From: Annona cherimola
Taxonomy: Eukaryota > Streptophyta > Magnoliopsida > Magnoliales > Annonaceae
DNA length: 64,000 nucleotides
Direction of reading: 5' to 3'
Assembly (NCBI GenBank): GCA_030490835.1
Contig: CM059972.1
Span: 32,901,452 to 32,965,451, forward strand
Numbering within the stretch: the stretch's first letter is position 1; the number at the start of each line of letters is the position of its first letter. The notes beneath the pieces are model-generated. The model saw nothing but the letters and a program-made list of their open reading frames with translations. It was not told the DNA's origin and did not search any database. A program made the position numbers and the translations under genes. Shown in pieces: positions 33,010 to 42,988 of the stretch.

Positions 33010-34310
33010 ATATACTAAAAATCAACATAATTTCACTTAAGCATAATGTTTAAATTCAAAAATCATGAGATTAATATATAATCATTCCAAAATCATAACT
33101 ATCATAAATATTCATCCCATATCATCAATGGAGCATTATTTGCACATTTTATACATGGTTTTCCCGAATGCTCTATCTTTGCTCCAATTTTTTGATGTTT
33201 TGGCATAATTCTATTTAGACATTATAATTTTACTTATTTTCTCATGCTTAGGCATTATCTAAGCATGATTTTACCCTACTTAACATCCAAAACATTTTGG
33301 GTAGAATTTACTTACTCAAAGTGGAGATATCCTTCCTCCTTTCTCACTTTCCCTCTCTAACTTTCTCTCGTTACTTCTCACTTGGGACGTGTGGGGGTGT
33401 GTGGGAGTGAGTTTGCTCAAGCTTGGGAGTTGAAATTTGTGCCTTTGGATGTTCACCATGCTCCCATATTTATAGCATGGTATTTTTCATTAAATTATAA
33501 TTTACCCCCTTGCTCCATGTATTAAATTCTAAATATTTTTTCAACTCTCGTGAAATATTTTGAGCTTTATACAGCCACCCTACTGCAGCTCATGCCCCCC
33601 CTCTAGCAGCCCTATTTATTTATGATTTTTAATTTATTAAAATTAATTATTTTAAGCTAATTTAATCTCAATCATTGATTCTTGATGAGGATAATTTTAG
33701 GCCATTGAATTTTTGCTCAAAAGTCTCCCCCTGCATGCCCCTGCCCTCCTTGCTGATTCGCATTAATTATTTTTATTTTTATTATTTAAATTTAATTAGA
33801 AAGTCAAAGGAAATTAATGAAAAAGGTGAGCTACCTTTTTAATCTCTAATTGACGTTTCATCTTGACCCTTAATTCATGATTTTTATCACATCTTACACC
33901 ATTCATCATGTTCATCATAGATTTTTAACCATCCATAAAAAATTTCATCTAAATCCAACGTCTGGATTTCAATTTATGAATTTTTCTTTATTTTCTCACT
34001 AAAATTCAAAATTTCCTTAAAATATTAAAAAGCATTGCTATTTTGTCCTTTAGTGCATAAATCTCCTTTTTTGTCTTTTTGTGATTAGGTTAATCTGAGT
34101 GATTAACCCTTAATCACGTGTCTTAATCCTTGGGTTACTATTCACGTGCACTATTTATGTGAGTTAAATCCTTAATTGCATTATTTTCATTTGTAATACA
34201 CATATGAATGTAATTCATGAATTTTTTATTTATCATAAAAATTATTACAAAAATCTAGGGTTTACGACCCTAGGTAATATGTGTATTGCTTAAAGAAGTT
34301 GAGTTTCACA
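33010..34310 (-). repeat. Gypsy-A LTR fragment, repeat of 5851-6270 plus 8909-9799
   Basis: Matches the left LTR but without the solo LTR, so GCTTG occurs once at 33421. It ends TTTCACA next to a CCCCCCAC tract (polypurine on the minus strand). TATA-like site at 33467-33474 and GTAAGT donor (G at 33315) on the minus strand, about 155 bases apart. The left edge is an abrupt junction with copia, not a natural element end. Confidence 0.87.
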
Positions 34311-34856
34311 ATCCCCCCACAATAGGTTTCGCTTGAAACCTTTTGCCCTTCAAATATTTCATTATGCTTTTTCTACATAATTAGACATCTATATCCAAAA
34401 GCATATTAGCCTTTTCTGGCTTTTTGCTAATTTTCTATTTATATGGTGGAAATTCCTCCCTCTTCCATGCCTGTCTTTAAATGCATTGTGTTTGGAAAAT
34501 AATTTCAAACAATATTCTTTTTATTCCTACTATCCATTATTGCATGCCCCAAATTTTATTTTAGAATTATATCGTCTTTCAATATCATTGTGCCTATCCT
34601 GATAGGGCATGCCTCGCATACTTGATTCTTTACTTGGCATCTTATATTTTGGGGATTTCATGGTACTATTGGTTTCCTCTACTCATAGTGAGTGTGTGGT
34701 TACGTATTGGTATGAATGTGTAACATCTGAATTAAATAATGAATTTTTTTAAATTTAAATCATACCTGTAACCAATTCTTCCTCAGTTTCTTGAGATTCC
34801 ATCCCGGTGAGGGCTTGGACACGCACAGGGTTGTTGTCTATGGCAGGGGCTTTCTG
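34311..34856 (-). pseudogene. Gypsy-A protease scrap and pol terminus
   Basis: About 545 bases between gag and the LTR on the minus strand. It opens with VQALTGMESQETEEEL and the protease start, where DSGATHS reads Asn-Ser-Asp-Val-Thr-His-Ser (NSD codons at 34733-34725). Then comes QYVTTHSL, after which homology to pol is lost until a short terminal scrap and the GTGGGGGGATT polypurine tract. Reverse transcriptase, RNase H and integrase are missing entirely, as in Gypsy-D (58761-59123), so the deletion is not an accident of this copy alone. Confidence 0.7.
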
Positions 34857-36097
34857 CTAGTCCAACCTTCCTTGAGTTGGAGCTTCTTGTGGTTTGTTCA
34901 GGCAGTTGAATGATATATGCCTAACTTGGCCACATATGAAGCATTTGGTCATTTTGCATTCTGGAGCCATATGTTCCGCTCGACCACACTTAAAACATTT
35001 CCTCAATCCTTGAAGGCATTCGCCAGAGTGGTGCTTTTGGCAGGTTTTGCAAGGTGAGGTACTCTCTCCCTTGGAACTGGATTCCTCCTTTCCATCCATT
35101 GCCTTCTCATTTTCCCTTTCTTGGCCCCATTTTCCTTGGGAGCCGAGAAGAATTGCTCTTGAGCTTGCCTAAGCTCCTGTGTCCTCATAGACTCCATTTC
35201 TAATGCCCTAGCTCTTTCTAAACTAGAGGCATAATCTCTTATTAGTAATGGGGCTAGTCCCTCCCTTAATTGGGATCTCAACCCACGTTGGAACCTCTGT
35301 GCCTTATTTTCTAGCACATTGGCGATCCATGGTACATACCTAACCAAGGCATTGAATCTTGTTGCATACTCAGTCACCGTCATCGTGCCTTGGTAGAGTT
35401 TCTCAAACTCTATCACTTTTTATCTCTGTAAGCCTACTGAAAGATACTCTTTATTAAATTCTTCTAAAAATTCTTGCCACGTGATCCATTCTGAGTGTGG
35501 CATGGTAACCATCAATGTTTCCTACCATTCATAAGCATCTTTAACCAGCAGGTGGGTAGCACATAAGACCTTTTGCTGATCATTGCAGGGCGAGATTCTA
35601 AATAACTTTTTGATCTCCATGATCCATTATTCTGCAATGATGAGGTCTGGTTCTCCAGCAAACTTAGGGGGTCGTTGGGCAAGGAAGGCATTGATAGCCT
35701 TTCTATCTGCCTCTAGGAGGCTATCCTCCATTCTTCTAAAAAATTTGGGATTGGCCGATGGGCCAGGTGTTTCCCCATTATCGCCTTATGGCGGGGCCTG
35801 CCGATTTCTCTCCCATATACCTTGTATTATACCGGCAGCCTTGGTTGCCCATTGCTGCATTGCCTTTTCCACGGTTGCAGCTATCCTTTCTTCTATCTGC
35901 CTTTCTTGGTTAGCTCTCCTTTCTACATGGAATTCAGAGCTAGCCGCTTCCCATCGTTGACGGGTCCTTGACGTCTGTCATCTTGACTCGGACTTTTTGG
36001 TCCGTTTATTGGTTTCTCCTACTTCGGGTCGGCTAACCGATTCTCCTATTGGTGCCTTCCCTTTATTCAGCCTAGCTCCGGATCTTGTAGTTGGCAT
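34857..36097 (-). pseudogene. gag: Gypsy-A gag with zinc knuckles
   Basis: Minus-strand gag starting at ATG 36097 (MPTTRSGARLNKGKAPIGES). It continues with stops through AINAFLAQRPPKFAGE, KLFRISPCNDQQK and the core MIEFEKLYQGTMTVTEYATRFNALVRYVPW (35416-35003), the Retrotrans_gag signature. The last frame (35099-34857) holds three zinc motifs: CQKHHSGEC, CFKCGRAEHMAPEC and CFICGQVRHISFNC. Gag of this type with three clustered cysteine motifs and a long LTR fits the Del/Tekay lineage. Stops near 35980, 35785, 35633 and 35420, and a frame change near 35100, break it. Antisense ORF 35583-35960 is a shadow. Confidence 0.8.
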
Positions 36098-36283
36098 TTT
36101 TGCTTTCTATATGCACAAAACTTTGGTTAGTATCATAACATTCTTATAATACTAACATAACATTATTCATATTCAAGCATATATGTCGCACACATCTATA
36201 TATATATCATTTCATATCAATATCATAGAAGTGTCATAACCTCTTAAACATGTAAATTTAGACATTAGTTATTTCTTTTCATG

Positions 36284-36487
36284 CCTATCTATTAATCCAT
36301 GCTTTATTCCTAACTTCTGTGGTATCATTCCTTTTCTATAATCATTCTTAATTTTTTTCTCTTTCCACGCCTATTTATCAATCCTTGGTCTGATACCATC
36401 TTCTGTGGCATCAAACCTATCCTTTCATCATCCTTTATTTTCTCCTTCTCCCGCCTATTTACCAATCCTTGATCTGATATCAATTTC
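36284..36487 (-). repeat. Triplicated primer-site region of Gypsy-A
   Basis: Three degenerate tandem copies of about 85 bases starting at 36284, 36370 and 36454, each reading CCTATYTA.CAATCC followed by a relative of the iMet primer site. The copy next to the LTR has GATCTGATATCA (36471-36482), two changes from the expected GCTCTGATACCA. The second has GGTCTGATACCA, the better match, then TCTTCTGTGGC, which imitates the LTR end. Confidence 0.7.
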
Positions 36488-37949
36488 TATGGCGCCTCGA
36501 AATGGGGTGCCTAGAAGCCTTATTCCGGGACCAATTTTGATTGGTAAATGTGAGTCAGGATTGTTGCCTTGATCACGAGGCGGGTACTTAATTGGATTTG
36601 TCCAAAAAAAATTTTATTTCTTTTTTTTTCATCTCATAAGCAAATTTATCATCAATTAATCATATAACCTTTCATTGAATAATCATATTAGTACAATCAT
36701 ATTTGTAATATTCATAAAATATGATCCAAATATGATCATCATACATTTGTCCCTTTGGACGCATACATAGAACTACAAATAGATTTACAGGTCATTTCTA
36801 CCTGCATCCTTTATGATTCAGCTTCATAGCCTGTTTGACATTTTGAAAACACATGTGAGTAATAATACTCAGTAAGCAAGCCTTTTTCTTTGGCAAGTAA
36901 ACATTTTCCTTTCATTCAAATGCATTTCTCCCATTTGATAGGAGACACTTACCAAGTGATAAACTATCAACGGGACCGAAACCTTTTTCATATAAACCTC
37001 TCATGCATCTAATAAAAATGCAATGCATTCATTCATATATGACTTTCCATGTGCCCCTACCTCTTGGGAAGACACCGCTGGCCGCAGCCCTAGTGACTTG
37101 GCAATAGTGAAGGGGGATCCCCGATCCGCTTACTACCTTCACCAAAACCTCTTCATTGTGCACCATGTTCATACATACATATGTCGGCATGACATGAACC
37201 ATAAAATTTTCATAAAGGCATTTAATAAGCAAGTTGACAATCATTTCATGTAAAGCAGTATAGGAATGGTCATCCTTAAATATATTTCATAAAACAGTAA
37301 ACATTTCCAAACATTTAGAAATTATTTTGCAAAGCATATAACTTGCTTACAAATCATCATTTTCAAAAGGGTTGCGTGCTTATCTTCTCAGTTGATGTCC
37401 TCAACCTTCTCCTTCCTTTTTCCCTATACTTGGAAAATGAATATTTTATCCATCCATTCCATGTTTTAGGTTGCTTTCCATGCTTATTTTATAACCGTTC
37501 ATTACCTCATTCTCATAGAGGTTAATCTTATAAAGATACTTGGTCATTACACATTTATATAGATTTTTATCCATAAATTCTTTAAAAATTCCATCCATAT
37601 ATCCTCACAAAATATAAAAATAAATCTCAATTTTTTCTCAAAATCGTGCTATTCACTGTTCATAGTTATTGTTCATGATTACTGTTCATCAGAGGTTATT
37701 GTTCGTAGCGTGTTGGTTACTGTTCATGGGTTCCAAAAATTGACATTTTTTCCAAAAATAAAAAATACCATGACATAACTCTTAGTGAGTATATCATGGA
37801 AAAATTCATGAATTTTGAATTCATCATCATTAACTTGGCTAAATAAATCATTTTCTCCATATACTAAAAATCAACATAATTTCTCTTAAGCATGCTTAAA
37901 TCCAAAAATCATGAGGTTAATATATCATTATTCTAACATCATAACTATC
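36488..37949 (-). repeat. Gypsy-A 5' LTR, truncated
   Basis: Starts TATGGCGCC (decayed TG) and runs parallel to 4482-5944. It stops at 37949 within AACTATCA, where NA-1 LTR sequence resumes; about 1.2 kb of the U3 end is missing. It keeps the mini-exon (37384-37423), but the following donor has lost its G (plus-strand T at 37383). Confidence 0.82.
37384..37423 (-). other. Putative mini-exon in Gypsy-A 5' LTR, donor lost
   Basis: 40 bases matching 5380-5419. The downstream donor reads ATAAGC where the relatives have GTAAGC, through a single G-to-A change on the element strand. Confidence 0.4.
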
Positions 37950-40332
37950 ATTCCCGAAAATCAGCCCTCCATTCTCTCTGAGCAGCACCTCCATCATTCC
38001 CGAGCAGAAGCTGCCATACCCACCACCGCCTCCACTAAAATCAATCGAAACCCATCTGTGCAAATTTATCAATCACCCAATCTAAGTTGGCCAAGCAACT
38101 CGCCCAAATCCCCTTCCATCTCTAAACAACACAATCTTCCCAAAATGGCAGCACTTCATCATCAATTTCAACACCGAAAATTTTCAAGCAGCAAACCACC
38201 GAATACAACCATGGTTACGGTTTTCTTAATCTCCATAAGCCTCTGCTCCAAACTGCCGGTCGACCCTCTTTCTTTCTTAAGTCCAATCAGCCTCCCTCCT
38301 CTGTAATTCCAACGAATCATCAGTACAAGAGCAACCCTTTTTTTCAGATGCAGCAGAACCGAGCAACCATCAACTGGAAGTATCGACAAACCGATAGAAG
38401 AATCGACGTTCTTGCAAATTCCACTTTTCTAACCAAGCTCCAATGAGTTTCAGTTAGCCAGCTACAGCAGCCATCGGTAGAATGTGCGGTAATTTGTGGC
38501 ATCTGATTTCCATCAATCGCTGAAGCTATTCATCCAATCCACCTGCTCAAATTCAATATTGACAGCAACTATACCATTTTTTAGCACCGAAAAATCCCAA
38601 CCAGCCGTCCACACAACCCAAGTAGTCGAACAGCAACAGCCATGAACCACCTTCCCCTCCACCGATGGCAGAAGACAGTAGCCAACACCAGAAAACCGTC
38701 CCAATCTAACGGCAAACCCATCTTTTTCATTCGGTAGCCATTTTTTGGTAACCCAAACAACTAAGCCGATAGAGAAAGCGACCGCCCCAAATCAGTGCTC
38801 CTGCCCCATCTCCTTTGATTTCAGTTAAACAAGAATCTAGCCCCCTTTAATTTAGCAATCAGCAGCAGCCATCTTATTCACCATCTCAAACCAGTAGCCT
38901 CCTTTCAAACCCAATTTTCCAAAGCTGGAATCGAGCAACAACAGTCAACTCATCGCCATTCCAAAGCTTCGGTCAAGCATTAAGCCCCAATTGCTTTTAG
39001 GAAGCAGAAGCTGCCAATACCCATCAACGGCACCGTAGCAATTCCAACCAGCTCAGCCATTCATGCAGCAATAAAAACAGAAGTCACCATCTCCACCAGC
39101 GTTGACCAAGGCCATCACCCATTTTCGTCCAAGCCAACACCTTAAACCCATAAGCGAAGAACAACCTGTGGAAATCCCAGCAACGACATCCATCCACACC
39201 ACTGACTAAAGACCATCATCTCCATCCACAGCATCATTTTTATGGGACGTTTCCCCATCTCTGTTTCCAGCGCATCGGTCACAACCACCTGCCACGCTAA
39301 TCTTCTTTAAATCTAGATAGCGGCAGCCCAATGTTTCAATTCCAACGAACAACGCATTTTTCTAACAGCTTCCACATGAGCAACCAAAAGAATTAGAAAG
39401 CCCCAAATTGTAGTCGCCACTGCATCCGTTGAATTTCTGGCAGCCACAAAAATCAATGGCGGCAGCTTGCAAAAACAGATGGTAACAGGAAGGTGGAGAA
39501 GCAACGAAGGCAGCTATAGTGACGATTCAAGATGGGAATCCCACATCGGATTCAATGTTGGTCATTGGGTGGCCCCTACACTTATAAAAGGAGGGTCCCT
39601 CCTACCTTGAAAAACACACCAAATGAATCCTCTCCCTTGGGTGGGACTCCTTCTTATGGGACCCCTAGCAAGGAGGTGGGGCCAAGCAATAAAATTCCCA
39701 TTAAGCGAAGATTTGCTCTTCATATTTGGGTGATGTAAATTTTATTTTTGCTTTATAGTTTTTAATGCTTTATAGTCGTTAATTTTTAATTTGTAGTTTT
39801 AATTCCTAGATTAGATTTACTGCTTTATTTTCTACTGTGTAATTCTTAGAATAAATTTAATATAATTTTCTTCCCTGCTTTAGTAGTTGAATTTCATAGC
39901 TTTTAATTGCTTTCTTAGAATAGTTTTAATTCAGTTGTCAGTTAATTATAATTTCTTTTATTTTAGCTTCTTGTCCCCCTTTCTTTTTCTTCAAGTCTTC
40001 TAATCTTTTCTCTCTCTTCTTTCTCTCTCTTTCTAATTCCTTTCCCTCTCTCTAACCTTTCTTTCTCTCTCCTCTTTCTTATCTCTCTATTCCCCTTTCT
40101 CTTTATCTCTAATTTCTTCTCCTTTCTCTCTCTAATTTCTTTCTCTCTCTTCTCTATACCCTCTCTCTCTCTTTAAAATAATTCAAAACTACATCGTCTC
40201 TCTGAGGATTCGACCCGACTCACCGTTATTCTACACTATCACCCGCATAGTGCTAGCTTTAATATATTTCGGTTAATTTTAATTAAACTATTGATCATAG
40301 TGCTCTTAATTACAAACACTTGGTACGCATAA
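37950..40332 (+). repeat. NA-1 3' LTR, second part
   Basis: Continues the CA-rich LTR of 3900-4481 after the Gypsy-A insertion. 37950-39530 has frequent CAGCAGCC, CCATC and CAACA words and no real ORF on either strand. From 39533 it carries a promoter-like block (GGGAATCCCACATCGG, then a TATA box), and from 39916 the R-U5 part identical in layout to bases 1-418, ending ACGCATAA (the CA has decayed). The next base, 40333, is Athila-2 gag. Confidence 0.78.
39583..39590 (+). promoter_or_regulatory. Putative TATA box of the NA-1 LTR
   Basis: TATAAAAG followed by GAGGGTCCC, 50 bases after GGGAATCCCACATCGG. It lies about 740 bases before the LTR end, so the start of R would be near 39615. The promoter in the 5' LTR is off-window. 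Confidence 0.6.
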
Positions 40333-40362
40333 AGCCCCTATTGCATTGACGTTGGCAGGCCT

Positions 40363-41258
40363 TCATAAGTTTTGAATTTGCCTGGATAGAGCGTTGATGT
40401 GGGCTTTTATAGATAAGACCGCGTCCAATTGGAGTAAGCCCCCACTTCGGCTTCTGTTAGATGGCAACTGATATGTATTGGCTGCCATATTCTCCAGCAT
40501 GGCATAAGATTCCCGATAGCTTTTTCTTAGTAGCGAACTATTCAATGACGAGTCCACCATATGACGGGTGGAATCTTAGAGACCTTTGTAGAATATCTGG
40601 ATCTGCACCATGGCTGAATTCCATGATGGGGGCTTTTGCGGAGTAAATCCTTGAACTAATCCCACACCTCTGATAGAGTCTCTTCTTCGCGTCGTTTGAA
40701 AGAGACTATGTCCATTTTGAGCTTGGCTAACTTGGCAGGAGAAAAATATTTATCGAGAAACTTCTGTGCCAAGTCGTTCCATGTGCTGATAGAGTTTGGT
40801 GGCAAAGAATCCAGCCACTCCAAAGCTCTATCTCTCAATGAGAATAGAAAAGTCCGTAGCCTCATTGCTTTGTCGGAGATTCCATGCTGCTTAAAAGTAT
40901 TCATGATTTGCAAGAAGTTGCGCAGGTGGCGACGTGGATTTTCAGAAGATAAACCTCCAAACTGCTCGATAGATTGGAGCATTTAGAATACCACAGGCTT
41001 GATTTCAAAATTGTTGGTGTCGACAGGGGAAGGTTGGATGCTAGTTTGCACTACGTTTTGTCCCAATGTAATGAGATCCCAAATAGGTTAGTCCAAATTA
41101 TCTTATGGTGGATGAATTGGAACCTTAACCCGTTGGTTCCCATGCTGATCTGCATGAAGATTTTCATCTTGGTTTCCAATGCGCTCCATTATATGAAGTT
41201 GATTCCTAGCTTCTCTGCTCCTGCGATGTATTCTCAGATAGGTTCTTTCTGGCTCTAA
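40363..41258 (-). pseudogene. gag: Athila-2 gag fragment
   Basis: Aligns with Athila-1 gag. Frame 40982-40656 begins MLQSIEQFGGLSSENPRRHL, then MNTFKQHGISDKAMRLRTFLFSL and NSISTWNDLAQKFLDKYF, the gag core. A second frame (40560-40363) has LENMAANTYQLPSNRSRS. Stops separate the frames near 40655 and 40600, and the N-terminal part above 40985 has several stops. The zinc knuckle would lie further left and is lost at the NA-1 junction. Confidence 0.83.
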
Positions 41259-41446
41259 ATCAAATGGTATGATGTTATCTTTTACAGCCCTGCCTCAACG
41301 CATACAAAAGCAATAAGCCCTACAAATACCAATTCAACTGTGCTAAGCTGGAAAATATCTAGACTAAGGAAATTGTAAAATGAAATATAATTACAGAATT
41401 GTACAATAAAGCAATAAAACTAACAATAATTAGTTAGTACCGAATA

Positions 41447-41468
41447 TCCCCAGCAACGGCGCCAAAAA
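41447..41468 (-). promoter_or_regulatory. Athila-2 primer binding site (tRNA-Asp type)
   Basis: On the minus strand TTTTTGGCGCCGTTGCTGGG and two more bases, next to the LTR at 41471. Confidence 0.87.
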
Positions 41469-41470
41469 CT

Positions 41471-42988
41471 TGACGAGTTGCGTGTATGTCTAATTATAAT
41501 GCTCGTTTTAATGCAAGTATAAGTGTCGATTAAGTAATAAGAGTGAGTAAAGTATTATTCCCACGAGGATATGGTTCAACTAGTGTTATTAATTAGTTTA
41601 GTTGCTTACAATGATTAGAAAGAGTTTCCACAAATAAAGTCAAATATACAAATAAGTAAAAGAAATAGAAGAGAATTTAACGGAAGAGCTGGAATGTAAA
41701 AAAAGACTTATCAAATCGGGATGACATATGCGATAGTTGGGAATCCTTGAATCTAAACTATACAAATTGGTTCCTTTTCTTTAGATTGTGCAGGGATTTC
41801 CTAGTCCAAGTTCAATGATCTTTATCTATATCTTCTAACACATATAAAGCTAATTGTATAACACCCAATTGTTATGTTCCCATGCAATTAAATGAGATGG
41901 AATTGATCTATACATAACCTATTCATGAATACATAGGGTTTAATGGTATATTCCTATCCATTAAACATTTTTCATTAACAAATGAAGAAACCTATGCCCT
42001 ACACATGAATCTTGCTTAGATTTTCCTTTTCTTAAGGATGAATCCTACAATTAAATCATCTTACAAGGTAGCTAATCTTGTAAAAAGCATTAAACGACAT
42101 ATGCAAGGGTAAATCCACATAGCACAATCATGCAGTAAATCAAATATTCATTCCTAAATCATCAAGAATCAAAACGATATAGTTAGATATCAATTCATCT
42201 CGACTTCCCATCTATGGAAGTTTAGTTCATGAACATGGCGTCAACTCCCATTAAACCTAAATTGAATGTATTCCCAACAATAGAGAAAAGAAAATAGATA
42301 GAGAAAAAGAGAAACTAAAACTCACGAGTCTCCACCAACGAGATTGGATCTCCTCTTCGGATGCTCTAGAAACGGAAGTTCTTGTCCTTCTCTCCTCGGC
42401 TGCTTTGTGTGTCCTCTCTCCCTGCATGAATCCCTAAGTAGGTATTTAAGTCTCCCTTAGTCTGTACGAAACATGTGCAGACACACACGTGTGCGGGGGT
42501 CACACGCCTTGGTGCCTAGGCACCCCAAGTCGGCACCCAGGCGCCAACTCTCTGGAAGCTAATTGACTTAAAGGCTTCTGACGTTTCTCTGCATGGTGGT
42601 GAAGTGGTGCCTGGGTGCCAACTCACTAGAAGCTTTCCAGTGTAGTGATGCTAGACTATCTTTGTGAGGCTGTAGGTTGGCGCCTAGGCACCGCTGGTCG
42701 ACGCCTGGGCCCCAGCCTGCTTGCTTCTTCAATTCGCTTGGTTCTTCATCTTGACTCACTCGCTAGCGGATAGTTGCCCGTCCTTCCTGCAAAATCAACT
42801 AAAACCAAATAAATGAACTATAAATACCTATTTTATACTAAAAATGCATAAAAAGTACATATTATTCCTAAAATGCAAAGCGAATGAAAACTAAGCTAAA
42901 TGGATGTAAACTAACCACAATCTCCTAAATTAACATGCAAAACTAGTCTGAAATGAGTCATAATAACTCGCATTTTTGCGAGTTATCA
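41471..42988 (-). repeat. Athila-2 5' LTR
   Basis: 1518 bases, TGACGAGTTGC ... GCGAGTTATCA, a diverged relative of the Athila-1 LTRs. It carries the same GCGCC-type repeat block (about 42505-42720: GGTGCCTAGGCACC, GGTGCCTGGGTGCC, TTGGCGCCTAGGCACC). No real ORF. Confidence 0.88.

Larger units (their letters stand above)
4482..37949 (-). mobile_element. Gypsy-A: gag-only Del/Tekay-like element, partly duplicated, minus strand
   Basis: On the minus strand: 5' LTR (truncated, 36488-37949), iMet-type primer site, an internal region of only about 2.2 kb (34311-36487) coding for gag plus a protease scrap, polypurine tract, then LTR. An LTR/internal piece (33010-34850) is repeated at 5851-6270 plus 8909-10349, so the locus reads LTR-internal-LTR(part)-internal-LTR(part). 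A copia element sits in the left internal copy and a solo LTR in the left LTR. No reverse transcriptase or integrase is present in either copy. The architecture fits the class of terminal-repeat elements carrying only GAG (TR-GAG). Confidence 0.72.
1..40332 (+). mobile_element. NA-1: non-autonomous Athila-related LTR retrotransposon, start off-window
   Basis: Plus-strand element assembled from its ends. The end of a 5' LTR (1-418) is followed by a tRNA-Asp-type primer site (425-442), a 3-kb internal region with three ORFs, a polypurine tract (about 3488-3499) and a 3' LTR. That LTR starts TGATAATTC at 3500, is interrupted at 4481/4482 by Gypsy-A and resumes at 37950, ending at 40332. The last 400 bases of the resumed part match bases 1-418, which shows that 3500-4481 plus 37950-40332 is one LTR of about 3.37 kb. 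There is no reverse transcriptase or integrase. To the right lies the gag of Athila-2, so NA-1 appears to have inserted there. The 5' TSD is off-window. Confidence 0.8.
40333..42988 (-). mobile_element. Athila-2: 5' end of a second Athila-like element
   Basis: Minus-strand 5' LTR (41471-42988), tRNA-Asp primer site and the first 1.1 kb of the internal region with gag. Cut at 40332/40333 by NA-1, so the rest should lie to the left of the window. Its right flank is the inside of the Gypsy-C LTR, suggesting that it inserted there; the flanking five bases would be CCGAC (42989-42993). Confidence 0.83.

Noticed and set aside
37911..38306. 131-codon ORF and other frames in 37911-39738
   Set aside because: They run through CA-rich LTR sequence or across the Gypsy-A/NA-1 junction and have no recognisable domain. 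The frame openness follows from composition.
39533..40332. A short solo LTR starting TGGGAATCCCACATCGG
   Set aside because: It has no matching TSD (TCAAGA on the left against AGCCC on the right). The sequence to its left has the same composition as 3920-4481, and 3500 is a proper LTR start after a polypurine tract, so this is the promoter-to-U5 part of a longer LTR.
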